Notes under the pieces: generated by a model
Database searches by the model: none
Told to the model about the DNA's origin: nothing
The model's input: only the letters and a program-made list of their open reading frames with translations
Source: Blastocladiella emersonii ATCC 22665
Taxonomy: Eukaryota > Blastocladiomycota > Blastocladiomycetes > Blastocladiales > Blastocladiaceae
DNA length: 64,000 nt
Reading direction: 5' to 3'
Assembly (NCBI GenBank): GCA_025594325.1
Contig: JANHCV010000001.1
Coordinates: 5,022,001-5,086,000 of the forward strand
Part shown: piece by piece, positions 44,885 through 55,886 of the stretch
How positions within the stretch are numbered: the stretch's first letter is position 1
How the letters are laid out: every line of letters starts with the position of its first letter
Translations under genes and position numbers: made by a program

Positions 44885-46803
44885 ATGATCAACGCCAAGC
44901 GGCTGCAGCCGCGGTCGCCGCTGCAAAAGGCCGCCATGGCGCTGTACTGGCCCGCGCTGATCGCCGTCCTCCCGATCACGACGCTCGTGCTCACGCCGTT
45001 CCTGGTGCCCGGCGCCATCGTCGCGGGCATCCTGGCCCTCGTGATCGGCGGTAACCCGATCCCCTACACGATGCAGTTTCTCGCCGACGCCGGACCCCGC
45101 GCGCGCGCCTTCCTCGGCTCGCTCGGCCCGCGCTGGCTCGATAACTCGCCCCCGCACCCGACCTACGTCCACGATGGGGTACGCGCGTGTTTTGCGGCAT
45201 CATCCGGCGCGGGACGTGTCACTGACTCTGCCATCGCCCGAGTGTAGGAGTTCCCGACGATTGAGAACGTGCCGTCGTCGTTCCGCTGGCAGTTTGCTGT
45301 GGTCCGCGGCCCGGCGTACCTGCGCAAGATGATCACCAGCTTCTTCTACGCCACCTACCTCGCGCTCTTCCGCCACAAGATCCGGCCCATGGAGGACGAG
45401 GAGATGGGCAAGATGTACGCGTCGCTGCACCCGCTGTCCGTGTACCCGACCTCGAACTGACCCACCACCTCTCGCTCTCGCATAGCGTGCTCCGCTCGAC
45501 GTACGTCAAGTTCCTCAAGAAGATCGACAAGGTGCCCGACTGGGCGGTCGAGGCGGGCGTGACGCCGGCTGCGCCGACGGACAAGATCGCGTACTACCTC
45601 GCCGACTGCACGTACGTCGGGCAGGTCAAGCCGTACAAGGGCATGCACATTGCGCCGACCGTGACGCTGTGGCGGTCGATGGACCGCACGGACCGCCCGC
45701 TCGATTCGCCGCGCGACCTGTACACGCCGCGCCGCGAGCGCGACTTCCCCGAGCTCGTGCCCGTCGCCATCAAGGTGTTCCCCAAGAAGCGCGAGGCGTA
45801 CGTCGCGCGCCCCGGCGACGCGGCGTGGGACGGCGGCAAGACCTACGCCCTCCATGGCATGAACCACCTGGGCACGCTCCGCGACCACCCCAAGATCCAC
45901 TTCCCGTTCGACACCATCAACGTCTACACGCTCCGCCTCCCGCGCAACCATATCATCCGTCAGCTTCTCACCCCGCACCAGCAGCTCACGCTCACGCTTA
46001 ACGACATTGTGCTCAACGTACGTCGCTCGCTTGCGCCGAACCTTATTCGATCAAACTGCTGACTACCGCACCGCAACAACTCGTAGAGCTACATTGCGTC
46101 GGTCGTCGTCAACCCGTTCATGACCCAGAGCCCGTTCGACGCGTCGCCCGAGGAGCTGCGCAAGTACCTGCAGGGCACCAAGGACGAGTTCGTGTTCTCT
46201 ACGAAGCCCTTCCCCGAGGACGCCTTCACCAACTCGCCGTACGTGCTGCAGCTGCAGCGGTACTACGCGGCGACGCGCACGTTCGTCGGCCAGGTGCTCG
46301 CGACGTCGGCGGCGACGGGCAGCGCGCGCGTCGACGACAAGGCGGCGAGCGAGTGGGCCGACGCGATCGCGGCGATCCTCCCTGGGTTCCCCAACGGCGA
46401 CGCGTGGGTGGAAGGCGGTGACGCGTACCGGGCTGACGTGCTGGCGCTCATCATGTGGAACCTCTCCTTCTCTCACACGCTCGACCACTACTCGTTCTAC
46501 GCGATCCCGTGGGACGTGAACCCGTGGCGTCTCCGCGTGCCCGTCCCGCCGACGCGCGACGACGACTTTGACTACGAGCGCGCCCACGACCGCGTCGACG
46601 CGTGGAAGCTCGCGCAGTGCGAGATGACCTTCTTCTACACGGGCTCGTCCACGTCCATGGCCAAGGTCGACTACCGCTTCAACGACCCCAAGCTCAAGCA
46701 GCTCAACCGCGACTTCATCAAGTCGATGCACAAGATCGACGCGATCAAGGACTCGGCCAAGATCCTGCCGCTCGCCGACATTGGCCAGAGCATCGACTTC
46801 TAG
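44885..46803 (+). CDS. Lipoxygenase-like protein with N-terminal membrane segment
   Basis: Exons 44885-45178, 45248-45441, 45486-46017 and 46087-46803, all in phase, give 578 residues. A hydrophobic hairpin at about 20-55 suggests membrane anchoring. The rest follows the order of a lipoxygenase catalytic domain: a ELVPVAIKVF strand with nearby Arg-rich text, ALHGMNHLGTLRDHP (first metal-ligand helix region), RNHIIRQLLTPHQQLTLTLN (like the HPxxKLLxPHxxxTxxIN stretch), SFSHTLDHYSF (where H-x3-N is expected) and a short C-terminus ending QSIDF instead of Ile. Lipoxygenases oxygenate polyunsaturated fatty acids using iron or manganese. Ligand spacing differs from canonical enzymes, so metal binding and activity are uncertain. 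The assignment is by pattern. Confidence 0.5.
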
Positions 46804-47232
46804 ACGGGCGGCTCGGTCACGGTCGGGAGCGTGCATTCGGTGTTGTCCAGTGTGTGGAATACCCTCCTCCCTCACCCGTCGCTCTTTGCTCTCGGCTTGT
46901 TGTGCATACGATTAGATCCTCATTTTTCGCACTAAATGCCTTGGAAAGAACTACGCGAACTACGTAGCGGAGGGCCAGACTCGGCTGTTGATGCCTGAGG
47001 TGATCACGCGAGGCCGAAGCCTCCGGTGGTTGCGGCCACGCTGAGTGTATGCAGTCTGCACTCGCTCTCCGATATAGCGTATAACTCGTCAAGTGGCTCT
47101 CTCTTTCCTCATACATCATCAGGTTGACACTTCCCGCGTTTTGCTGTGCAAGGCCCTCCTCACTCACTCCTGCTCCTGCCGCACCCCCGCTGCGCCGAAA
47201 TCTCTCCAAGCAGCACACAAAGCCTCTACACA
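46804..47232. other. Intergenic region
   Basis: Lower GC than the flanking genes. No frame, tRNA or repeat is recognised; it presumably holds the lipoxygenase-like 3' UTR and the promoter of the small downstream gene. Confidence 0.35.
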
Positions 47233-47604
47233 ATGTCGACGTGGACGAAAAAGCTCCGGTTGCTCAACCGCTGCCACACAATTCGCACCAACATCTCGCC
47301 GTTGGCGGGGTCCATGGTGCCATTCCAGGGCACCGCGTCGACGCTTGTGGACGGCACGCCGACCCCCACCCCCACCCCAACTCCCGCGCTCAAGCAGCCA
47401 GCGGAGCAAGGTTTTAGCCCGTGCCAGCTACTCAGGATCCAGCTGTCCAAGTACGAACCGCTTACCTGGCGTTGGTCTTCCGACGTGCCCAAGCCGAAGC
47501 ATGAGCTTTTCGCCCCCGCATTTGAAGGGTCAGCGGAGGTGTCCATCCTTGGTGCTGCGGGCGTCACGGTTCTGGCTGCTGCGCTCTTCTGGATGGTCAA
47601 ATAA
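47233..47604 (+). CDS. Small protein with C-terminal transmembrane segment
   Basis: A 123-residue frame starting MSTWTKKLRLLNRCH and ending in a hydrophobic helix (VSILGAAGVTVLAAALFWMV) followed by a single Lys, the layout of a tail-anchored membrane protein. A (TP)n run lies at about residues 43-51. No family is recognised. Codon use is less GC-biased than in the neighbours. The AATAAA polyadenylation word overlaps the stop codon. An upstream in-frame ATG at 47146 is possible. Confidence 0.5.
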   Translation: MSTWTKKLRLLNRCHTIRTNISPLAGSMVPFQGTASTLVDGTPTPTPTPTPALKQPAEQGFSPCQLLRIQLSKYEPLTWRWSSDVPKPKHELFAPAFEGSAEVSILGAAGVTVLAAALFWMVK

Positions 47605-47605
47605 A
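47600..47605 (+). terminator. AATAAA overlapping the stop codon
   Basis: The last codon and stop (AAA TAA) plus the following AAG create AATAAA at 47600-47605, so the polyadenylation signal is built from the stop codon itself. A very short 3' UTR is implied if it is used. Confidence 0.4.
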
Positions 47606-48022
47606 GATTGTAAGTGTTGGTTGGTGGTTTAACCACTACTTGATCGAGACTGTCGAGAAGGTGAGGAATGAGCGGGTAAGCGACACGGCCATTGTGACGG
47701 GATGTTTGCGTTCGTAGCCCACTTCCGCCTTTCCCTCTCGCTGAGCCGGAAGTCTGCTTTCAGCAACAACTCTTCTCTAACGATTCTTTAGTCGTACGAG
47801 CACTCGAGTCGAGCAGCAATTACTTTCGCGCTGCTTCGGTCCGCGGCCAATGGACGCGTTGCGCCACAACTGATCCACCGTCCGCCAGCGTACGAACCAT
47901 GTGATCCCGTTCCAGACGTCAATTTGTATGTAACAAAGTCGCTGATTAAGAAAAATTAACAACGATTAACAAACCCGACCCACACACACATTCGTACTCG
48001 CGAGCTTGCGCGACTGCAGCAC

Positions 48023-48061
48023 CCGCACGGCAGGCGCGACCTTTCCACGACGGCCGCGCGG
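48023..48061. repeat. 39-bp hairpin repeat, copy A
   Basis: The left arm CCGCACGGCAG pairs imperfectly (two mismatches) with the right arm CGGCCGCGCGG across a 17-nt loop. Outer GCAGC and GCTGC extend the stem. The right arm is identical in all three copies. Confidence 0.65.
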
Positions 48062-48704
48062 ACGCTGCATTGCAGGAACCACGCTCGAATGAGGGTGTGA
48101 TTTGAAGAGCTGGATTGATGGTATGAATGCTGAGAGTGAAGGGAATGGCGTGACAACAACCTCGCTCTGTCCGCGCTAGCTTAGTAGCCACAAGCTTCCT
48201 TGAGAAATGTGGGAGGTAGCGAGAGGTGCCCAGCCGCGTTATCGCGGGATTCCTTGATCAAGCAAGCACACCGCCAAAATGGACATCGAGAGACTACCGC
48301 ATGTCCATCATATCGGAAACCGGGCCAAGAAGCCCCAGAACAATATGAAAATGCGCACTAGACCGCCAGTCAGGCTGGCAAGCGCGGGAATCAGGATTGC
48401 CAACGGAACACGAGAAGAAGTTGCGCGAATAATGACAATCGAGCATGGTCGCGAAAGACTTGCAGCACTTCGACCGTGAAAATCAACACACGAAGGCGCG
48501 GATGGCTGAGGGAGCCCGACGCGCGTGACGCGCCAAGTGATCGGTACGCGTTGCGCCACTCGCGCCACAGCTGAGCCACTTACGTCATCGGGCGGAGGGC
48601 GTGCGAACCCGCTGCAAGCTCCGGTACGGGAGATTGGAAGCATATTATCGCGGTAGTCACGAACAAGAAATCTCACGCAGCACGATTATAAACGTCCGCA
48701 GCGC

Positions 48705-48743
48705 CCGCGCGGCCGGCGCGGCTTTTTCACGGCGGCCGCGCGG
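48705..48743. repeat. 39-bp hairpin repeat, copy B
   Basis: Arms CCGCGCGGCCG and CGGCCGCGCGG are exact reverse complements, separated by a 17-nt loop containing CTTTTTCACGG. This is the most symmetrical copy. Confidence 0.7.
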
Positions 48744-48913
48744 ATGCCGCGAGCCAAAGCCAAGGCTTGCGTGAGATGATGGTCAAATCTGGCCCGAGTG
48801 AGCGAAGCAGGCTTCTGATTGCACAAATTCGCTGAGATTCGTGAGAGTAGGGGCCGATCAAGCGCGCGAACGGTCGTAGAGGAAGGACACGGTTGTGAAA
48901 TTAGAAAGCAAAT

Positions 48914-48938
48914 GTCAGCGTCAGCGTCAGCGTCAGCG
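48914..48938. repeat. Hexanucleotide microsatellite (GTCAGC)4
   Basis: Four uninterrupted GTCAGC units followed by a partial unit. Confidence 0.75.
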
Positions 48939-49273
48939 AGTAGCTTCGCACTCGTCGCAACCATTCTCAGTCCTTTGAACACCGGTAATAGTGCGCCAGA
49001 CCGCACCGGCTGCAGCGTCGTGGACACCGGCCTCCGATCACATCCATGACATAGCGCACAAACCGCTCAACGCGCGGATCAACTCGGAAGTCGACGCGTG
49101 CAAGATCAAGTTGTGTGGTTATCGGCCAATGAGACTACCTCGCTCCACTAAAGCTCAAGATTGGTATCAGGTACGTGTAGATTTGCCCGAAAACTTCGAA
49201 TCGCTTGAAGCAACACCCGCAGACCGATGAGAGCCGCGACCCAACACTCGCGCGACATTCGCGTGGGCAGCGG

Positions 49274-49312
49274 CCGCGCGACCGGCGCGGTCTTTTCACG
49301 GCGGCCGCGCGG
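49274..49312. repeat. 39-bp hairpin repeat, copy C
   Basis: The left arm CCGCGCGACCG has one mismatch to the right arm CGGCCGCGCGG. The 17-nt loop contains TCTTTTCACGG, nearly identical to copy B. Outer GCAGC and GCTGC again extend the stem. Confidence 0.65.
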
Positions 49313-50211
49313 GCGCTGCGTCGAGCAGTACCGCGTGAGGGCGAGGTCCGGGTCCAAGCGATCCAGGAGTGAGACAGAGATGATGCGAGCGGAATGTGTG
49401 AAGCTGACGAAGTGTCCAAGCGATATGTGGCTCTCGTTCAGGAAGTGACGAATGACCAGTGAGCTGTGAAGCGGACGTAATCTGGCCAGCGAGGGCGTTG
49501 TTCGACCTCGGCGTGCTGAGAGCATCGACAGTTGAACAGCGCAGACCAAGCCGATTAAAGGATGGCGATGCCGAGAATGTTGTTTTGCGACTCGGCATGC
49601 AGCACTGCAACTCAGACGCTATGCCTTGCCGCTGATCCACATGAGGGAACGCGAGTCGACCTGGAACGTCAGCGCGGCCAAGCCAAACGACACAACGGTG
49701 CTGGGATTGGCAGTCACTTCCAATTGCGAAAAAAAAAGTGCCCCGGATGTTGCCCAAACAACGGGCAAGCTGCTCGTCACGACCCAACAAACACTTGACA
49801 GCTCATCTTTACTGCAGTCGATGCGCGCGCGAAGCTGGCAAGTGCCATTGAGCGATGTCCCACGATTAGTGCTGTCCTGGACCTCGAGTACCAAGTGGAT
49901 CGACTGATTGCTGCAAGGCGAAACCGGCGAGGACCGAGCGAAGCCAGGACGCGTGCGTGAACCAGAGAACGCGCGCCCGCCATGATAGCAAGAGGCACGG
50001 CGGTGCTTGTTATACATGTTGCTGCAAGTGATACATGGTCTACGGTTGAGGGTGCGATGATACGCGCGGCGAGCGGAAGAGCGAGTGCGGTGGCCGGGGC
50101 TGGGCCGCGCACGGCACCGACCGCGGCGCGTCGCGTTTCAGGCTTGCCACCTCCACCTCGCTCAGAAACCATCGACAAAAATCGATATCTTACACGCTCA
50201 ACACACTCGCT

Positions 50212-53200
50212 TTACAAAACCTCGAGCCGGCGGAGCGTGCCCTCGAGGACCTGGCGGGGCACGATCTTGGAGTTACCGATGGTGGCGCTGACCGAGAGCC
50301 GCGGGAGGTACTCGTGGAGCAGCTGGCCGAGGAGCTCGCGCTGCTCCTCGGGGTCGAACACCCTGGGCGACGAGTCGAACGCGAACCCGCCCGCGGTCCC
50401 GTCGGCGGGCACGAACACGGACGGCAGCTCGGCGAACATGCTGGACAGCAGGACTGCGTAGTCGGCAAAGTGCGGCATGGCGAGCAGCTTGCGGTACAGC
50501 TCGCCGAGCCGCTTGCCGTGGAACAGCGCCGACGGGTCCGACTTGCGGTGCTGGACGAACAGGCGCACGTAAAACCGCAGGATGTTCGAGTACACGGGCA
50601 GCTTGTTGACGTCGGGCGGCGTGGCGGGCGTGAAGTTGGCCGCGTCGACGAGCGGGCACGCACGCTCGAGCGCCGACCACATGGCGACCACGAACATCGG
50701 GTTCTGCAGCGCGACGCCCTGCGTGAAGATGGCCAGGATCCGGCGGTTGCCCTCGCTGCCGAGGTTGTCGAGGAGCAGCTTGATCACCGTCTGCCGCAGC
50801 GCGTCGCCGTGGCCCTGCTGCTCGGCGCGCGACAGGCACGCGCGCACGACGCCCGTCGCCTGCGAGAGCGGCTTGCCCGACGGATCGGGGGCCTCGAGCA
50901 GCGCGCGGACGTGCCGCTCGACCTCGGCCTTGAGGTCCGCGAGCGAGCGCGCGGGCTCGTGCGACGACGCAGCCGCCGCCATGCTCGCGGCGCCCGAGTA
51001 CGACATGGAGCTTATGGGCCGGGAGGTCGGAGCGGGAGCGGGCGCGGGCGACGGCGGCGCAAAGATGTTGGCGGCGGTGGTCCCGTTGGGCGGGAAGCTG
51101 GTGCGGCTGCCGGCGCCACCGACGCGGCTGGCCATGTCGTTGGCGAGCGACGCGAACACGGCCGACGGGTAGATGGGCTCCGAGTCGACCGAGTCGGCGA
51201 CCGAGGCCGGGGCCGGCGCGGGCTGCTGCTGCTGCGAGTGCTGCTGCTGCTGCATGCGCGCGGGCGTCGACGCCGTAGTGCCCGAGTACCCGCCCGAGTA
51301 CGCGTTTGTGAACGCGTCCATGTCAAAGAGGTCGGCCGTTGAGGTACCCGACGCGGTCGGCGGAATCGAGGCGGGCGCCGAGGCGGTGCGGGCCGAGTCG
51401 TACGAGCCGAACAGCGAGTGCTCGGCCTGGACCTGCGCGATCGGCGTGGACGGCGCATCGAACGCGCCGATGAGCGGGTCCGCCGCTGACGACGAGTACG
51501 AGGGCGCGGGCTGCTCCATCTTGGGCAGCGCGGGCGCGGGCGTCGGTGCAGCGGCGGCCGCCCCGCCGAGCATCTGGACCTCGGCCGCGTGCGCGTCGGT
51601 GGCGCGCTGGACGGCGGCCACGAGCTCGTCGCCGGCGGGGTGGACGCTGACGGTCGAGATGAGGTTGTCGAGGCGGTCGCCCTCGAACTTGGCGATCGCC
51701 GTCGTCGCGCGCTCGGACCCGAGCACCGCGGCGGCGAGGGTGACGGGCGGCTCGGACTCGGCGTGCGACGAGTGCTTGAGGGCCTCCTCGACGGCGACGA
51801 GCAGCGGCATGGCAAAGTAGTTGTGGGTCTCGCCCGACCACGGGATCGTCGCGCAGATCTCGACCCACAGGCGCAAAAAGTTGACGTCGTCGGCGCCCGT
51901 GGCCGTCGACGTGGTAAAGGCGCGGGTCACGGACGGGCACCGCGTCAGCACCTCGACGAGGAACGCCAGCTTGGCCTCGCGCAGCGTCATGACACCGACC
52001 ACGGCCTGGCACAGGTACTCGAGCTTGGCCGACGCGAGGAACGAGGGCGACAGGAGGTGCTTCTACAGGGGCAGATGCAAGCGAGAGTCAGTTGATGATT
52101 TCGCTCCACTGGGCCAACCCAGCAAAAAAGCGTACCGCGATGGCGCAGTAAATGAGGCGACACGCGGCGAGCGTCCACGGCAACTGCCCCGCGGGCTCGA
52201 GGCTGCCGCTGAGCGTGCGCGCGCGCTGGTAGATGCCGCGGACGTGGCGCGTGAACCGGCGGATCCAGACCGTGGACGGCCACATGGGCTTGATGACCTC
52301 GTCGACGAACCCCTTGTAGTCGATGCCGGCCATGAGGGCGCCAATGTCGACGCGGTCGAACAGCGGGAGCACCTCGAGCGCGTCGAGGTGGATCTTGAAC
52401 ACGGTGTTGCCGGCGATGCACTGGACAGCGGTACCCTGGAGCTCGGTCGCGGGCCACTCGGCGCGGTCCATGACGAACAGGGGCCACTCGGGGCGCACCG
52501 CGTTGGCGCGGTTGTGCGCGACCGTCGCCCAGTGCGGCTCGTGCGGCGGCACAAAATCGGACTGCTGCAGGGCGCCGTCAAGGAGGCCGCGGTTCTGGAA
52601 CGACTCGAGGAGGTCCTGGGTCGCGGCACGGTCCTCGGCGAACATGGCGTAGCCGGCGAGGTTGAAGACGATCGGGACGAGCAGCTCGAGGATGTGGCGC
52701 GGCGGCAGCCGCGGGTCGTCGTCGAGCACGGCGCGCAGCCACACGACGACGGGCGCGACGTACAGCTCGGGGCACGTCTCCTTGACGGCGTCGTGCACAG
52801 CGATACACGTCCACAGGGCGACGGCGTTGGCCTGGCACGCGTGCCACGCGGGCTCGTTGGTCGGGGCGGGCCGCTCCATGATGGGCCCCCACAGGGCGGG
52901 CACGAGGCGGAGGCAGCCCGAGAAGGCGGCGAGGATGAAGGGGCGGCCGGTGCTGCGCGAGAAGTGGCCCGAGTGGCGGACAACGTGCTTCTCGGGCCCG
53001 CGCGACCGCATCGTGATCTGCTCGACGGCGTGCGCCATGGACCGGATGATGGCAACGGCGGCGGCCGCGCGGCCGTACTTTTCGCGCAGCGTCTGCGAGT
53101 GGGCGAGCAGCTCGCGCATGACGCCGGCGTCGGGCCGGCGCGAGTTGAATGAGTTGGCGAAATGGTCGACGACAAAGTCGAGCAGCTTGTGGGCCTCGCC

Positions 53201-54469
53201 GTGCGCCGACGCCATCTCGGCCTCGCACCGCTGCGCCCACTCGAGGTGCTCGGTCGTGCACTTTTGGATGGCGGTGCGCGCGCGGACCGTGTCGGAGATG
53301 GAGACCGGGAACGACGACAGCGCCATGGACCAGTCCTCGTCGTGGTCGGCCGAGGTGGCGGCAGCAGCGGCCGGCGCGCGCGACTTGGGCTCGGAGGCGC
53401 GGCGGCCCGGACCCGAGCCGCGCAGGCTGGGCGAGACGAGGGCAGCGAGGCGCGCGGCGTTGGCAGCCGACTTTTCGGGATCGGGCAGCGGGGTGGGGAT
53501 GCGGCCCTGGGCGGGCGCCGCGGGAGCAGTGGAGCGAGGTGCGGGCGCGGGAGTCGGGGTGCGCGCAGTGGTGGCGTCGGCGAGCATGTTCTCCCACGAC
53601 TGGTCCTGCTGCTGCTGCTGCTGCTGCTGCGGGGCGGCGGGCTCGGGCGCATGGTGGTGCTGATGGGGCTCGTAGGCGGGCGCAGCGGTCTCGAGCTTGC
53701 GGAACTCGACCTCGGGCGCGGGCGCGGGCTTGGTGTAGGCGGTGGTGCCGTTCGCGGTGGTAGCGGTGCCGTTGGTAGCGGGGGCGGGCCAGTCGAACAG
53801 GCTGTTGACGAGGTCGGTGGCGGCACCGTTCCCGGCGGTCGACGGGCGCGTCGCGGCGGGCGTGTGCTGCGCCTGCTGCTGCTGCGACGGCGGGTGGAAC
53901 GCGTCGGCAAGCTGCTCGCGGACAGGAGCAGCGATCGGCGCGTCGCCCTCGATGAGCGCGAGCGCGGCGCGTAGGTGCGCGGCGAGGTCGCCCGAGAGCG
54001 CCGTGGCGTCGATCTCGGTCTCCTTGTCGGTCGCGCGCGCAAAGTCGGCATGGGCGTCAGCGACCTGGCGGTGCAGCGCGGTCTCGGCGTCGCGGAGCTG
54101 GTGCTTAAGCTGCTCGGTGCTGGCGCGGGTGGCGCTCTGGAAGAAGGCGGCCTTGATCTCGGCGGCGCGCTGCGCGTCAAGCAGGACCAGCATGGTGCGG
54201 TACAGGGCGTGGCGGTACGCGTGCAGGTCGGCCGGGCGGGCGTCGGCGAGCGCGCCCGCGGCGTACCGCGCGGCGAGCAGGCGGAACAGGTCGAGCTGCA
54301 CGGTGGGAGCCATGGCGGCCCACGGCGCCGAGTTGGTGGTGGGGGCGAGAGGCTCCGAGACAGCGGCAGGCGCGGGCGGCGGTGCCGGAGCGGGCGGCGG
54401 CGGCTGCGCGTAGCCCCCGAACATGTCGAGGTCGGCCTGCGAGAGGATCGGCGGCGCCGGGTCGTCCAC
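50212..54469 (-). CDS. Large helical protein of unknown function
   Basis: Two exons, 54469-52136 and 52062-50212, join in phase across a 73-bp intron (GTACGC to TGTAG) and give 1394 residues. The N-terminus is Pro/Ala-rich, followed by a helical stretch with a coiled coil (about 110-180) and a low-complexity Gln/Ala/Pro segment (about 200-370). A long folded helical region spans about 390-900 across the splice, with FILAAFSGCLRLVPALWGPI, YVAPVVVWLRAVLDDDPRL and EYLCQAVVGVMTLREAKLAF. A second Gln/Pro/Ala-rich segment follows at about 950-1110. The last 270 residues are helical again and end LEGTLRRLEVL. I compared it mentally with NOT1 and GLE1 and found no convincing match. It may be a scaffold protein; function unknown. 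Confidence 0.68.
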
Positions 54470-55346
54470 TACTCGCCGGCGGCGGTGGCGAGGGTGTCAG
54501 CGCAATGCCATCGGTGGATGCGCGAGAGCCGAGCGAGACAGTGCATACACAGAGACGGGTGGTTCGGCGTGCTGAGCTCGCTACGCGGGGTCGGCGTCCA
54601 GTCGTCAGAGAGAAGCGAGGGCGAGAGGAGGTCGGCGGTCATGGTTTGAGGGATGGGCGAGGTCCGACGCGAAGGGCAGCGGCGACGAATGGGGTTTAAG
54701 GCCGTTCCCACGCATGGACTCGCCCTGGACACCAACCCGCGCCGCGCATGACCTCGCTTCCCACCCGCAAATTATTCAAGACGGCAACGTACGCTGAGCG
54801 GCTGCGATTGCCGAGAGTTACGCGACGACGGCGACGCAGACTTTTCAAGTCGAGCTCGATGATGGGAGCCAACGCGACGTGCATTGCATATTGCGCCACC
54901 GCCACACGCAACGCGGCGGGCCAAACGCGTGTGTCTCGGGTCCGAGCGGCGGTCGCGCGAGCCCACGTGAGGCGTTGCTACCACAGCGCGGGCGGCGGGC
55001 GGCGACTTGTGTGGGCGCCGCGGCTTTCGGTGCTCCCTCTCCCCGGCTTTTCCAAGACCTTTCGGTACACGCATGCCGTCCGCCCGCCCGCTGGGCCTGC
55101 CGGCCTGCCCTGCCCATGTCTGCTCGGCCACCGTCCCCCCAGGCTGCTGTCGCGCCCGTTCTGTTGCAGCTGGCGCTCGGGTCGCCTGCGACGGCTGGTG
55201 GAGGACCGAGGTCGCCCGATCAGACCAGCGACCATCGCCAACACTCCGAGCAGACATGGACAGGCAGGCTTGCAGCGCGCTGGGCACTCGATGTATCACC
55301 GCGGCTAACCGACGTTTGCCTCCTCCTGCAGGACAAATACTTCAAC
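54470..55346. promoter_or_regulatory. Divergent region, probably with an eL28 leader intron
   Basis: 877 bp between divergent starts. CTCCTGCAG at 55323-55331 just before the eL28 start looks like the acceptor of a 5' UTR intron, common in ribosomal protein genes. A GTGTGTCTCGGG word lies near 54930. No other frame is supported. Confidence 0.4.
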
Positions 55347-55688
55347 ATGTCGTCGTCGCTCGTCTGGATGCTCCTCAAGTCGAACAACTCGTTCCTTGTT
55401 CGCCGCAACGGCGTCGAGTTCTCCGCTGAGAAGTCGAACCTCACCCAGCGCAACACCCCCCGCTTCTCCGGCCTCGTCGCTGCCAAGCCCGTGACCGTCC
55501 GCAAGATCGGCGGCAAGCACAACAAGGTCGCCATCCGCGTCGGCTCGGTCAAGACCACCATCACCAAGGCTGGCAACGCCGCCCTCCTCAAGAAGGCCGG
55601 CAACTTCATCGGCAAGATCCGCCCCGACCTGAAGGCCGTCGCCCTCAAGCGCATCTCGGCTGCCTCCCGCAAGGCCTTCAAGGCCTAA
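55347..55688 (+). CDS. RPL28: 60S ribosomal protein eL28
   Basis: A 113-residue basic protein. MSSSLVWMLLKSNNSFLVRR, the NLTQRNTPRFSGL stretch and the C-terminal IRPDLKAVALKRISAASR match eL28 (human L28), a surface protein of the large ribosomal subunit. The codon set is strongly biased (AAG, CTC, GCC), as expected for high expression. The start is the first ATG after a probable leader-intron acceptor at 55331. S. cerevisiae lacks this protein, whereas many other fungi retain it (family knowledge). Confidence 0.92.
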   Translation: MSSSLVWMLLKSNNSFLVRRNGVEFSAEKSNLTQRNTPRFSGLVAAKPVTVRKIGGKHNKVAIRVGSVKTTITKAGNAALLKKAGNFIGKIRPDLKAVALKRISAASRKAFKA

Positions 55689-55886
55689 AGCGGTCGTCGC
55701 TCGACTGTTTTGGTGCTTGTCCGCTCTTGGAGCGTGCGTGCAATATACACACGTAAAAATTCGAATCTACACAGTCCGTGGCGACCGCTCGTGTGATGCT
55801 CATGTGAGCGCGTTTTACTCTCGCTTTCACCTCGCGTCTCGTCCACCGCACCTTCCCTCTCCCCTCCACCCACCCCACTTCTTGCT

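Larger units (their letters stand above)
47606..50211. other. Gene-poor stretch with dispersed repeats
   Basis: About 2.6 kb with lower GC and no supported protein gene. It carries three copies of a 39-bp hairpin, a diverged segmental duplication (GCGCCACARCTGAKCCAC at 47861-47878 and 48562-48579) and a hexamer repeat. Frames here lack motifs and codon bias. No transposase, tRNA or rRNA was recognised. Confidence 0.5.

Noticed and set aside
47640..50190. Short frames of 60-170 codons in the gene-poor stretch
   Set aside because: They overlap each other on both strands, lack biased codons and cross the hairpin repeats; none shows a motif or convincing start.
50212..52002. Treating 50212-52002 and 52088-54469 as two separate genes
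   Set aside because: A GTACGC donor at 52135 and a CTGTAG acceptor at 52063 join them in phase 0, with no promoter-sized gap between.
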